Source: Alectryocaccomicrobium faecavium (lineage in GTDB: Bacteria; Bacillota; Clostridia; Christensenellales; Aristaeellaceae). Taken from it: DNA of 18,181 bases. The position numbers were made by a program, and so were the translations under genes. The stretch spans positions 1-18,181 of the forward strand of contig DVOT01000061.1 of NCBI GenBank assembly GCA_018713425.1. Direction: 5' to 3'. The notes under the pieces were generated by a model, which saw only the letters and a list, made by a program, of their open reading frames with translations, ran no database searches and was not told where the DNA came from. Below, piece by piece: positions 1 to 7,210 of this stretch; position 1 is the first letter of the stretch, and each line of letters begins with the position of its first letter.

Positions 1-294
1 ATTGAAAAGCCGCCGGCGAACGCCTCGAAGGAGGAGTACCACGCCTATTTGGTGCGCCTACAGGAGCATTTCGCGCGGGAGGACGCAGCCGCCGCCGCGG
101 AGAGAGCGCGGCAGGCGGCCAGCGCTCCGCAGAGCACCATACCGGCGTTCGTATGGGAGACGGTGGAACGGCTCCGCGCCCAAGCGGCGGCGCGGCGGGC
201 GCGGGAGCGCGCAGAAAGCGAGGCGAGCTATCGAAAAGCGCTTGCCGCCTGGCTCGGCGATGCAAGCGCTGAGAAAGCGGGGTGCTGCGCGTGA
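1..294 (+). CDS. C-terminal part of an unidentified charged protein (5' truncated by window edge)
   Basis: The reading frame is open from base 1 to a TGA at 292-294, so the true start lies outside the window. The visible ~97 residues are rich in Ala, Arg and Glu and look helical or coiled-coil, with a segment near IPAFVWETVERLRAQ in the middle. I do not recognise the family. Its stop overlaps the probable GTG start of the DnaB-family gene, forming GTGA at 291-294, so the two are probably translated together. That placement would fit a replication accessory protein such as a helicase loader or replication organiser, but this is inference from position only. Short GTG/TTG starts exist inside the visible part (for example TTG at 49), but the frame continues upstream of them. 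Confidence 0.5.
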   Translation: MEKPPANASKEEYHAYLVRLQEHFAREDAAAAAERARQAASAPQSTIPAFVWETVERLRAQAAARRARERAESEASYRKALAAWLGDASAEKAGCCA

Positions 295-1628
295 ACCATC
301 TGGAAGCGGTCAGTTGCAATTTGGTGAACGACAGCGCGGAAAAGGCGGTGCTCGGCATCCTCATCCGCTTTCCGGAGACGCTTTCGCGCGCGGATGAACT
401 GCGCGAAGCGGATTTTTGCCTGGAAAACGCGCGATTCGTGCTGCGCGCGGTGCAGGAATTGCGCGCGGAGAATGCCGCCATCGATTTCATCACGGTGAGC
501 GAAAGAGCGGGCGTCTATGGGCCGGCGGCGGCGGATTTCGCCATCGAGTGCATGCAGGGCACGCCTTGCGGAGCCAACGTGGACGAGTATGTGAACATCG
601 TGCGCGAGTTGGGCCGGCGGCGGGAACTGGTGGATTTGGCGAACCGGTTGCGCGCCCAGGCCTGCGACCGGGCGAAGAACGTCGCGGGCGTCGCCGATGG
701 CACGCGCGAGTCGTTGGATGGGCTGGAGAAGGACGCGCACGCCGCCATGCCCATCGACGCGGCGTTGAGCAACACATTCGTTTTTCTTTCGCGCCTGCAT
801 GACGGCTTGGAAAAACCCGTCATGACAGGCGTGGCGGAGTTGGACGCCCTCACGGGCGGCATGTTCCCCGGCGAAATGACCGTGATCGGCGCGCGGCCAG
901 GCGTGGGCAAATCCGCCTTTGGCATGCACATCGCGCTCCACGCGGCGCGCGCGGGCGCGAGCGTGTGCGTGTGCTCGCGCGAGATGACGGACGTGCAATA
1001 CGGCCAGCGGCTGTTGGCGCGGATCTCGGGCCTGGACGGCATGGCCCTGCGCACGGGGCGGCTCAGCGACGGGGATTGGCCGCGCCTTGACGATGCCATG
1101 ACGGAGTTGGGCGCGCTGCCGCTAAAGTTTCTGTTCGGGGTGAGCGCCGTGGAGGATCTGCGCGCCCAGGCGCGGCGGTTGAAGGCGGCGGGCGCGCTGG
1201 ACGTTCTGGTGGTGGACTATTTGCAACTGCTGCAAACGGCGCAAAGGTTCCAGGAGGAGTATTTGCGCGTGGGCCACGTGAGCAAGGCGCTCAAGGCGAT
1301 CGCGCTGGATTTGCACATCGTGGTGATCGCGCTGGCGCAGGTGGGCCGCAGCGCGCAGGGCAAAATGCCCACCATGGCGGAGTTGCGTTCTTCCGGCGAG
1401 ATCGAGCAGGACGCGGATAGCATCCTCTTTTTGCACCGCCCGGAAGAGGCGGGCGACGCGAGCGTCCACCCTAGCGACCGGCCCTTCTTCGCGGACTACG
1501 CGCAAAAGGGCTTGCAATACACCGCCGTCAGCGTGGCCAAGCAGCGGCAGGGGCACACGGGCCTGACGCGCCTGCTGTTCGACCCGGCGCACATGTCGTA
1601 TAGCGCCGTCGAGCGCGAACGCAGATAG
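291..1628 (+). CDS. dnaB: DnaB-family replicative DNA helicase
   Basis: This is a hexameric, ATP-driven 5'-3' helicase of the DnaB family (RecA fold), which unwinds DNA at the replication fork. At about 445 residues it has the normal length. The N-terminal DnaB domain spans about residues 12-110. The ATPase core has Walker A GARPGVGKSA (~200-209), an SREMTD motif with the likely catalytic Glu at ~231, an RTGRLSDGDW stretch (~254-263), Walker B VLVVDYLQLL (~305-314), and an SSGEIEQDAD motif (~367-376). A KQRQG arginine-finger-type motif lies near the C-terminus. Several motifs differ slightly from the usual bacterial forms (SRE for SLE, SSGEIEQ for ESGSIEQ), so it could be a second or mobile-element copy rather than the housekeeping helicase. 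I chose GTG 291 because it overlaps the upstream stop as GTGA; GTG 282 is an in-frame alternative adding three residues. It converges with the histidine-kinase gene 15 bp away. Confidence 0.9.
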   Translation: MNHLEAVSCNLVNDSAEKAVLGILIRFPETLSRADELREADFCLENARFVLRAVQELRAENAAIDFITVSERAGVYGPAAADFAIECMQGTPCGANVDEYVNIVRELGRRRELVDLANRLRAQACDRAKNVAGVADGTRESLDGLEKDAHAAMPIDAALSNTFVFLSRLHDGLEKPVMTGVAELDALTGGMFPGEMTVIGARPGVGKSAFGMHIALHAARAGASVCVCSREMTDVQYGQRLLARISGLDGMALRTGRLSDGDWPRLDDAMTELGALPLKFLFGVSAVEDLRAQARRLKAAGALDVLVVDYLQLLQTAQRFQEEYLRVGHVSKALKAIALDLHIVVIALAQVGRSAQGKMPTMAELRSSGEIEQDADSILFLHRPEEAGDASVHPSDRPFFADYAQKGLQYTAVSVAKQRQGHTGLTRLLFDPAHMSYSAVERERR

Positions 1629-1643
1629 GGAACGCGGCGCGCT

Positions 1644-2876
1644 TCACTCCATGGGCAAAACCGCGGCCACGGTCAGGCGGCCGCCGGTTTCGCTGGCGGC
1701 GATTTTCCCCCGGTGCGCGGCGGTGATCGCCTTGGCGATGGAAAGGCCGATGCCATAGCCGCCCGAATCCGAGGAGCGGGAACGGTCCGCGCGGTAGAAC
1801 CGGTCGAACATGTTGTCCAGCACTTCCCGGGAGAAGTGTTCCACGCCGTTCTCCACGCTGAGGCGCACGGCTTTGCCCTGCTTTTCCAGCGTGAGCTCGA
1901 TGGAATCGCCCGCGGGGGAATACTTGATGGCGTTGTCCAGCAAAATGCCCGTAAGCTGGCACAGGTTCTTTTCGTTGCCCACAAAGGAGAGCATGGGCTC
2001 CACCCGCACGCGCAGCGCCTTGCCCCGCGCCTTGGCCAGCGCCTGGAAGGATTCCGCGGTTTCGCGGATCGCGTCCGAAAGCGGAAATTCGATCATGGGC
2101 GCGCGGTTGTCTTCCTCCTCCATCTTGGAGAGGCTGATCAGGTTGTTGGTGAGGGCGGCCAGCCGGGCCGTCTGCGCCTGGATGTCCTGGAGCCACTCGT
2201 TTTCGCCCTGCTCCATGCGCAGGATCTCCAGGTCGGCGTCGATCACGGTGAGGGGGGTTTTGATCTCGTGGCCCGCGTCGGTGATAAAGCGCTTTTGCTT
2301 TTGATAGCTCTCCGCGATGGGCCGGATCACGCGGCCGGAGAACACCCACACCAGGGCGAACACGGCGGCCATGCCCAGCGCGGAAATCACCACGCTGCTC
2401 ACCAGCACGCTGCGAAAGCCCGTGAGCATGCGCCCGCAATCCAGAAAGGTGATCACCGTGCCCGCTTCGCCCTCGTGCCGGGCAAAGCGGTAATCGCGCA
2501 CAAAGCCGGAAGACGCGCCGCCGCTATAGGCCTGGCGCGCATAGTCGGCCACGGCGGCCTCGTCCACGGCGAAGATCCGCTCCATGTTGGTGGAAACGAC
2601 CGCGCCATCCTCGTCCAGCAGGGCGGAGAAAAAGCGGATTTCATAGGGCAGTTCGGGGGAACGGTAGCGCCCGCCCGCGTCCTGCCAATCGATGAAATCC
2701 TCCGGCGGGGCAGGCGCTTCCCCGGCGAAGGCGGAAAGCATGGCGAGCACGCCATCCGCGTCGCTGACGATTTCCCGGTAGTTGAGCGCGTTGACGACGC
2801 CCAGAATCACCACCAGCACCACCAGCAGCGAGAGCATGCACACCAGCGTGAATTTGCGCCGCAATTTGCGAATCAT
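1644..2876 (-). CDS. Membrane sensor histidine kinase
   Basis: This is the sensor kinase of a two-component system: it autophosphorylates on His and passes the phosphate to the partner regulator just upstream. The 410-residue protein has a short basic N-terminus, TM1 (~9-31), an extracytoplasmic sensor region of about 125 residues, and TM2 (~156-180). The H-box GHEIKTPL follows, with the phospho-acceptor His at ~203. The N-box LLDNAIKYSP lies at ~312-321 and the G2 box GGYGIGLSIAKAI at ~372-384. Only about 20 residues separate TM2 from the H-box, so there is no normal HAMP domain. The usual D/N-x-G-x-G motif reads NGVEH near 343-347, so this ATP-lid box is degenerate. The ATG at 2876-2874 overlaps the regulator stop as ATGA, which shows coupled translation; a longer in-frame extension inside the regulator gene was discarded. 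The ligand is unknown. Confidence 0.92.
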   Translation of the reverse strand: MIRKLRRKFTLVCMLSLLVVLVVILGVVNALNYREIVSDADGVLAMLSAFAGEAPAPPEDFIDWQDAGGRYRSPELPYEIRFFSALLDEDGAVVSTNMERIFAVDEAAVADYARQAYSGGASSGFVRDYRFARHEGEAGTVITFLDCGRMLTGFRSVLVSSVVISALGMAAVFALVWVFSGRVIRPIAESYQKQKRFITDAGHEIKTPLTVIDADLEILRMEQGENEWLQDIQAQTARLAALTNNLISLSKMEEEDNRAPMIEFPLSDAIRETAESFQALAKARGKALRVRVEPMLSFVGNEKNLCQLTGILLDNAIKYSPAGDSIELTLEKQGKAVRLSVENGVEHFSREVLDNMFDRFYRADRSRSSDSGGYGIGLSIAKAITAAHRGKIAASETGGRLTVAAVLPME

Positions 2877-3547
2877 GGGATTTCCTCCAGCGAATAGCCC
2901 GCGTTGCGCGCCACGCGAATCTGCACGTTCGCCTGCAGCGAGGCCAGCTTCTTGCGCAGGTAGGAGATGTACACCCACACCACGTGGATTTCCGCCTCGG
3001 TGTCGTAGCCCCAGATCTTTTCCAGAAAGCGCTCTGTGGGGATCAGCCTACGCGGGTTGGCGAGCAGCATCTCCATCATCTGGAACTCCTTGCTGGTGGG
3101 CCGGAAACTGCCCGCGGGCGTGGAAAGCTCGTAGCTCGCCAGATCCAGCGAAACATTGCCCATGCTCAGGCGGTTGGGCTCCTTCGCCAGGGGGCTGCGG
3201 GTCATGGCGCGGATGCGCGCCAGCAGTTCCTGGGGATTGAAGGGCTTGGTCATGTAGTCGTTCGCGCCGCTGTCCAGCCCGGCGACCTTGTCGCGCACCT
3301 CGGATTTCGCGGTCAGCAGCAAAATGGGCAGCGTAACGCCGCTCTCGCGCGCCCGCACCAGCGCGTCGATGCCGCTCATGCCCGGCATCATAATGTCCAA
3401 AATCGCCGCGTCGTAATTGCCCGATTGCAAGTACGCCAGCGCGTCTTCGCCGTTGTACACGGCGTCGGCCTCGTAATTGTGCTTTTTTAGGATGGTGACG
3501 ATCGCCCGGGCCAGCGATTTTTCGTCCTCTGCCAGCAAAATGCGCAT
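2873..3547 (-). CDS. OmpR/PhoB-family response regulator
   Basis: This DNA-binding response regulator is the partner of the histidine kinase that follows it with a 4-bp ATGA overlap. It has 224 residues, the standard length. The receiver domain (1-~115) has acidic residues near the N-terminus (AEDE), phospho-acceptor Asp51 in ILDIMMPGMSG, the switch residue Thr79 in LLLTAKS, and Lys101 in YMTKPFNP. The winged-helix trans_reg_C domain (~125-224) contains TSKEFQMMEMLLANP, IPTERFLEKIWGYD and a final wing ARNAGYSLEE. The start is the ATG at 3547-3545, where the receiver domain begins (MRILLAEDE), with a purine-rich GAAGGGAGAG stretch upstream. The frame stays open much further upstream but matches no domain there. 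Targets are not evident; the neighbouring envelope operon or its own promoter are guesses. Confidence 0.93.
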   Translation of the reverse strand: MRILLAEDEKSLARAIVTILKKHNYEADAVYNGEDALAYLQSGNYDAAILDIMMPGMSGIDALVRARESGVTLPILLLTAKSEVRDKVAGLDSGANDYMTKPFNPQELLARIRAMTRSPLAKEPNRLSMGNVSLDLASYELSTPAGSFRPTSKEFQMMEMLLANPRRLIPTERFLEKIWGYDTEAEIHVVWVYISYLRKKLASLQANVQIRVARNAGYSLEEIP

Positions 3548-3591
3548 GCGCGTCGTTCTCTCCCTTCTGCCGCGGGGGCCTGTTTCTTTGT

Positions 3592-3597
3592 ATGATA
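3592..3597 (-). promoter_or_regulatory. Possible -10 element for the response regulator/kinase operon
   Basis: Read on the minus strand, TATCAT lies about 45 bases before the regulator ATG. I see no convincing -35 box at 16-18 bp spacing, so this is a weak call. The AT-rich position between a terminator and the gene supports a promoter somewhere in 3580-3650. Confidence 0.25.
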
Positions 3598-3651
3598 CAC
3601 GCCCAACATTAAGCGAAGCTAAAAATCCCCGCGCGCGCTGGGCTTTGAGGC

Positions 3652-3696
3652 AAAAAAGGCCCGGCGCTGGCAACGCCGGATTGCCAGGGCCGGGCC
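3652..3696 (-). terminator. Rho-independent terminator of the envelope operon
   Basis: Read on the minus strand, a 15-bp GC-rich stem (arms 3682-3696 and 3658-3672, one mismatch) with a 9-nt loop is followed directly by six T residues (3657-3652). It lies about 50 bases after the stop of the membrane-anchored solute-binding gene. It separates that operon from the downstream two-component system, which is transcribed in the same direction. Confidence 0.85.
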
Positions 3697-3744
3697 CGCT
3701 TGGGAGGAGGCAAAAATTTGTTCGAATGACAAGCTGCGCGTCGC

Positions 3745-4806
3745 CTAGGAAAGCGCGGCGATGATCCGCTCCATGGTTTCGTAGCTGGGCATGGAGACGG
3801 CTTGCGCAATGGTGGCGGCGATGTGCTCCACGCCAAAGCGCTCGAGCTGCTCTACCGTGCCGGACACGTCCGTGCGGAAGCCGTGTTTTTCCCAGGCGAG
3901 GCGCTGCACTGCGGGATCCATCAACGCGTCGATGCCCGCCGCGCCCGCCTCGTCCATGGCGATGTAGATGTGCGACGACCACACGGTGGGCGCGGGATAG
4001 ACCATCACAATGCGGTCTTTGAGGATGGCCCAATCCTCGGGGTTTTCCACCGCGAATTCCAAAAGCTGGTTTTCGTAGGCGGCGATGAGCGGCTTCGCGC
4101 CCATGCCCGTCTTTAAGAACTGGTCGAACAGGTCGGCGGAGGAGGATTCCATATAGCCCAGCTTTTCAAAAATGGCTTTCAGGCGCGGCAGCACCGCTCC
4201 CACGCTGTCCTCGTCCGCCACGCCGCCCACCAGCACGTTGGCCAAAAGCCCCGCGAACATGTTGCCGGAATTGGAGCGCACGGGGTCGGTGGTATTCACC
4301 GCCACCGTGCCATACAGTTCCGCAAGGCCCAAATCCGCCCACTTTGTGCCCTGCTCGATGGCGGCCACCAGCGCGGCCATATCCATGTAGTAGCAGCCGT
4401 TCTGTTCGGCGACCATGCCGCAATCCAAAAACGCCTCCAACACGGGCTGGTAGGTATACAGCACCAGCGGCGTGTTGAAGATGATCTCGCTCTTGGCGGG
4501 CGAGCCGCACACCTGCTGATAGTATTCCAGCGCGTTCTGGCTGGAAGGGAAGAGGAAATCCCGGCCCGCGTGATCCGCCGTGACCATGTCCAGCGAACCG
4601 GCCTTGGCGTAGTCCAGGACGAGGTGATGGTCGCGCTCGAGGATGTCCTGCACTTCCTCGTCTTCCAGCAGGCCGATCTTCTCCCCGCCCACATAGCCGC
4701 GCAACCGCACGGTTTCCGGGCCGCTGGTGAGCAGCAGATACACGCCCACCGCCGCGATGACCAGCAGCAAAAGGATCAGGCCGATTCGTCGGCTTTTGTT
4801 TCCCAT
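3745..4806 (-). CDS. Membrane-anchored extracellular solute-binding-like protein
   Basis: The 353-residue protein has one N-terminal membrane helix (~8-27, after positively charged GNKSRR) and a large extracytoplasmic domain, so it is probably anchored facing outward. The domain resembles type-2 periplasmic binding proteins. It has a TDPVRSNSGNMFAGLLAN segment (~173-190), typical of the oxyanion/molybdate-type binding fold, and late segments such as IVMVYPAPTVWSSHIYIAMD and DPAVQRLAWEKHGFR. No lipobox is seen. The start is the ATG at 4806-4804, preceded by a strong GGAGGG Shine-Dalgarno seven bases upstream. It overlaps the end of the XpaC-like gene by 31 bases and is the last gene of the operon, before a strong terminator. 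No ABC permease or ATPase is nearby, so a sensing or scaffold role in the VWA/XpaC system is more likely than import. The ligand is unknown. Confidence 0.75.
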   Translation of the reverse strand: MGNKSRRIGLILLLLVIAAVGVYLLLTSGPETVRLRGYVGGEKIGLLEDEEVQDILERDHHLVLDYAKAGSLDMVTADHAGRDFLFPSSQNALEYYQQVCGSPAKSEIIFNTPLVLYTYQPVLEAFLDCGMVAEQNGCYYMDMAALVAAIEQGTKWADLGLAELYGTVAVNTTDPVRSNSGNMFAGLLANVLVGGVADEDSVGAVLPRLKAIFEKLGYMESSSADLFDQFLKTGMGAKPLIAAYENQLLEFAVENPEDWAILKDRIVMVYPAPTVWSSHIYIAMDEAGAAGIDALMDPAVQRLAWEKHGFRTDVSGTVEQLERFGVEHIAATIAQAVSMPSYETMERIIAALS

Positions 4807-5417
4807 GTCAATCCCTCCGTATGCAAAAGCTGGCTCACCACCGCCATGTCCGCTTCCACGTCGAACCGCTCTGAGGCCATGAGTTGCGTCCACTGCTCGT
4901 CAAAGCCTTTTTTCAGCTTGGGCAGCAGCGCGCGCACCTTGCGCTGGAAGGAAACGATTTCATCGGTGGTCAGGCCGGTGTTCTGGAATTGCACGTATTG
5001 CGCGAGAATGCGCCCCACCGTGTCCAGATAATAGCTCAAAAACTGGTGCGCCGCGGGAATCTTCTCCGGCTTTTCGCACAGATAGCGGTACATTTTTTCG
5101 CCCGTGGCCGTCAGGTCGAGCGCCTTCTGGCGCGTGGGCGCGTCGGCAATCTGCCCGGCCGCGCGGCGCAGCGCGCGCAGATCGTTTTCCGCCTCGCGCA
5201 TCAGCGCGGTCATCTGCTCGCCATCCGGGCGGCTGGTAAAGAACGCGGCCACGCGGTCCGGCTTGGGGGTGAGCAGCAGAAACAGCCCCACATACACGCC
5301 CACGCCCACCAGGGCGCTGAACCAAAAGTTCCAGCGCACGCCCAGCGCCAGCAGCATAAAGACGCCGCCGCCCGCCAATAGAGAAACCATCAGTTGCCGA
5401 GCCGTCTTTCGCTTCAT
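4776..5417 (-). CDS. xpaC: XpaC-family (5-bromo-4-chloroindolyl phosphate hydrolysis) membrane protein
   Basis: The 213-residue protein starts with two membrane helices (~9-27 and ~30-49), followed by a helical, charged cytoplasmic-type domain (~60-213). Segments such as RQKALDLTATGEKMYRYLCEKP and FLSYYLDTVGRILAQY match the XpaC/PF10112 family. That family is named after an old indolyl-phosphate phenotype; its biochemical role is not established. Relatives are commonly found next to telA-type toxic-anion-resistance genes and VWA proteins, but no telA is in this window. Its ATG (5417-5415) overlaps the upstream lipoprotein stop by one base (TGATG), and AAAGGGG lies eight bases upstream. Its 3' end overlaps the next gene by 31 bases, so the operon is tightly packed. 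The family call is fairly secure; the molecular function is open. Confidence 0.82.
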   Translation of the reverse strand: MKRKTARQLMVSLLAGGGVFMLLALGVRWNFWFSALVGVGVYVGLFLLLTPKPDRVAAFFTSRPDGEQMTALMREAENDLRALRRAAGQIADAPTRQKALDLTATGEKMYRYLCEKPEKIPAAHQFLSYYLDTVGRILAQYVQFQNTGLTTDEIVSFQRKVRALLPKLKKGFDEQWTQLMASERFDVEADMAVVSQLLHTEGLTWETKADESA

Positions 5418-7021
5418 CAGTTGTACCCCTTTACGCTGCGGAACGCGCCCACCAGGTCTTCGCGGCCGTCGAACACGCGCGCGTTGGTCGCCTGGGCCAG
5501 CGCCTCGAGCTGGGTGGGGTCCGCGTCGCCAAACATGATGGAAAACACGGGCACGTCCAGGCCCAGGCTTTCGTATTCCCGCAAGAAGTCCTCGGCGTCC
5601 CCGCTGGACACGCCGTCCGTGAGCAGGATGATGGCTGGCGTGTATTCCTCCAGATCGTACTCCGCCAATTGCTTAAGGCCTTCCAGCGCCGCCGCGTAAA
5701 TATCGGTGCCGCCGCCGGCCTGTTCTTCTTCCACGCGGGTATACAGCGCTTCCAACTCCGCGCCGTTGCCCTGCGCCCAGTATACCGAGCGCGGATACCC
5801 CGCAAAGGGGATTAAGATGTTGATCTCCTTATCCGAAGCCTGCAGGAAGTTGGCGCGGGCGTTTTCCTGCAGCAAGATCTGCGACATGGCCTCCACCACC
5901 TGCGCGCGCCCCTCGCCCAGCATGCTGCCCGAATAATCCAGGCAGTACACCGTGAGCGAAGGCTTGCGGAACTGGGTCTGGTAGAGGTTCAGGCATTCGA
6001 ACAGCACGTCCGTGGCCGGCATGTTGATGGGCGAGAGCACGCGCTCGGGCTGCACGCCCCACTCGCCGCGGAACACATCCAGGTTTTCCTGCGAAACGCC
6101 CTCGTAGCCGGTGCGGCGGCCCGTGCGCTGGATCTGGTTTTGCACTTCGTCCGAGAGCAAGTATTCCTGCAACTGGAGGAAGGCTTCTTCCTTGCGGCTG
6201 TCCCCGTTGTCCACATAGCCCAGCGGCGAATCCGCCAGCGATAGGCCGTCGTAGGGATACACCACGTACAGCGTCTCCTCCCCGCGCGCCGCCAGTTCCT
6301 GGTTGGCGCTGATGATGAGGCACTCGTAATTGACCATCGCGTCGTACTCCCCGGCGAGGAACATGTCCTTCAGCCAATCGGAACTGCCGGACGAGCGGTC
6401 CACGCCGGAAAGCAGAGATGTGATCCGCTTCTTCAGCGCATCGGAGGCCAGCATTTCCGAGGTGATGGCCTCCGGGTTGCCGAGCAGGGCGTACAAAAAG
6501 CCGATGTACGCGCTGCACCCGGAATTGGACTGCGTGGCCGAAGTCATGCAGAACTTTAGCTGGCCCGCTTCGATCGCCGCCAGCAGGTCGCTCACCGAAA
6601 CTTCCCGCCCCACAAAGCCCAGCTCCTCCGCCAGGCTCTGCCGGATGCCGAACACCACGGGCGTGATGGAGATGGACTGCGCGTGCTTCACGCGATAAGC
6701 GCTGTCGCCCGCGGAAAGCCACAGGCTGCTGGCCGGCCAAACCGCGTCGTAAGGCACGCTGTCGGCCTGCAGGGCGCGCATGATGTCCAGCGAACCCTGA
6801 TACGTCATCTCGATGTTGATCTTTTCCTGGCGGGCAAACGCGTCCAGTATGCTTTCGAGCTCCTGGTTTTCCGAGCCGGACAGGATGCGCAGCGTTACGC
6901 TGCCGCCATAATGAAAGGAATGGTCGCCGCTCTGCGCGCCTTCCTGCGCCGTTTCGCAGGCCGATAGGCACAGGGCCAGCGCCAACAAAAGGCCCACCAG
7001 GGCCAAAGATTTGCGCTTCAT
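5417..7021 (-). CDS. Lipoprotein with an extracellular solute-binding domain and a C-terminal VWA domain
   Basis: The 534-residue protein begins with a lipoprotein signal peptide (MKRKSLALVG..., lipobox LSAC, lipidated Cys ~22), so it is anchored on the outer face of the membrane. Residues ~40-345 form a type-2 solute-binding domain, with SVTLRILSGSE at the start and TSATQSNSG at ~160-168. Residues ~355-530 form a von Willebrand A domain with a complete MIDAS site: DYSGS (Asp362, Ser364, Ser366), Thr439 in GGTDIY and Asp469 in LLTDG. A metal-dependent protein-binding surface is therefore fused to a ligand-binding domain. I prefer ATG 7021; a TTG one codon upstream (7024) sits at better spacing (8 versus 11) from AGAAGG and is possible. 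It is the first gene of an operon with the XpaC-like and membrane-anchored binding proteins. The partner protein and ligand are not visible from sequence. Confidence 0.9.
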   Translation of the reverse strand: MKRKSLALVGLLLALALCLSACETAQEGAQSGDHSFHYGGSVTLRILSGSENQELESILDAFARQEKINIEMTYQGSLDIMRALQADSVPYDAVWPASSLWLSAGDSAYRVKHAQSISITPVVFGIRQSLAEELGFVGREVSVSDLLAAIEAGQLKFCMTSATQSNSGCSAYIGFLYALLGNPEAITSEMLASDALKKRITSLLSGVDRSSGSSDWLKDMFLAGEYDAMVNYECLIISANQELAARGEETLYVVYPYDGLSLADSPLGYVDNGDSRKEEAFLQLQEYLLSDEVQNQIQRTGRRTGYEGVSQENLDVFRGEWGVQPERVLSPINMPATDVLFECLNLYQTQFRKPSLTVYCLDYSGSMLGEGRAQVVEAMSQILLQENARANFLQASDKEINILIPFAGYPRSVYWAQGNGAELEALYTRVEEEQAGGGTDIYAAALEGLKQLAEYDLEEYTPAIILLTDGVSSGDAEDFLREYESLGLDVPVFSIMFGDADPTQLEALAQATNARVFDGREDLVGAFRSVKGYN

Positions 7022-7064
7022 CAATTCTAACGCCTTCTTTCCGCTGCGCTATGGAGATTTCCCC

Positions 7065-7093
7065 TTCTTATGGTAGCACACAAAGCGGGTCAA
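7065..7093 (-). promoter_or_regulatory. Possible sigma70-type promoter of the VWA/XpaC operon
   Basis: On the minus strand, TTGACC (7093-7088) is followed after 17 bases by TAAGAA (7070-7065). The -35 is good and the -10 is weak. The predicted transcript would begin about 35-40 bases before the lipoprotein start. Confidence 0.35.
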
Positions 7094-7098
7094 TTTTG

Positions 7099-7206
7099 TC
7101 AGAAGGCGGTAAGAAGCTCGTAAACCTGGGCGGCATCCTCTGCGCGCTTGGGCGCAAAACGCGGCTGGCCGCCTCTGAGCGAGACGGCCAGCAGGGCGTT
7201 GAGGAA
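7099..7206 (-). pseudogene. Possible 3' remnant of a protein-coding gene
   Basis: On the minus strand, the frame ending at a TGA at 7101-7099 reads like the natural end of a protein: LNALLAVSLRGG followed by KRAEDAAQVYELLTAF and stop. Codon choice matches neighbouring genes. No start or upstream coding part exists: directly before it lies the repeat element at 7211-7570, which translates only into low-complexity sequence. The stretch may be the tail of a gene destroyed by insertion or deletion, or a chance frame. I do not recognise the parent family. Confidence 0.3.
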
Positions 7207-7210
7207 ACAA

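Noticed and set aside
1713..2897. Plus-strand open frame of 394 codons opposite the histidine kinase
   Set aside because: Low-complexity His/Gly/Arg-rich translation with no motif; the minus strand carries complete kinase boxes.
3548..4033. N-terminal extension of the response regulator
   Set aside because: The extension crosses a terminator and the upstream gene's 3' end and has no domain; the receiver domain starts exactly at the ATG at 3547.
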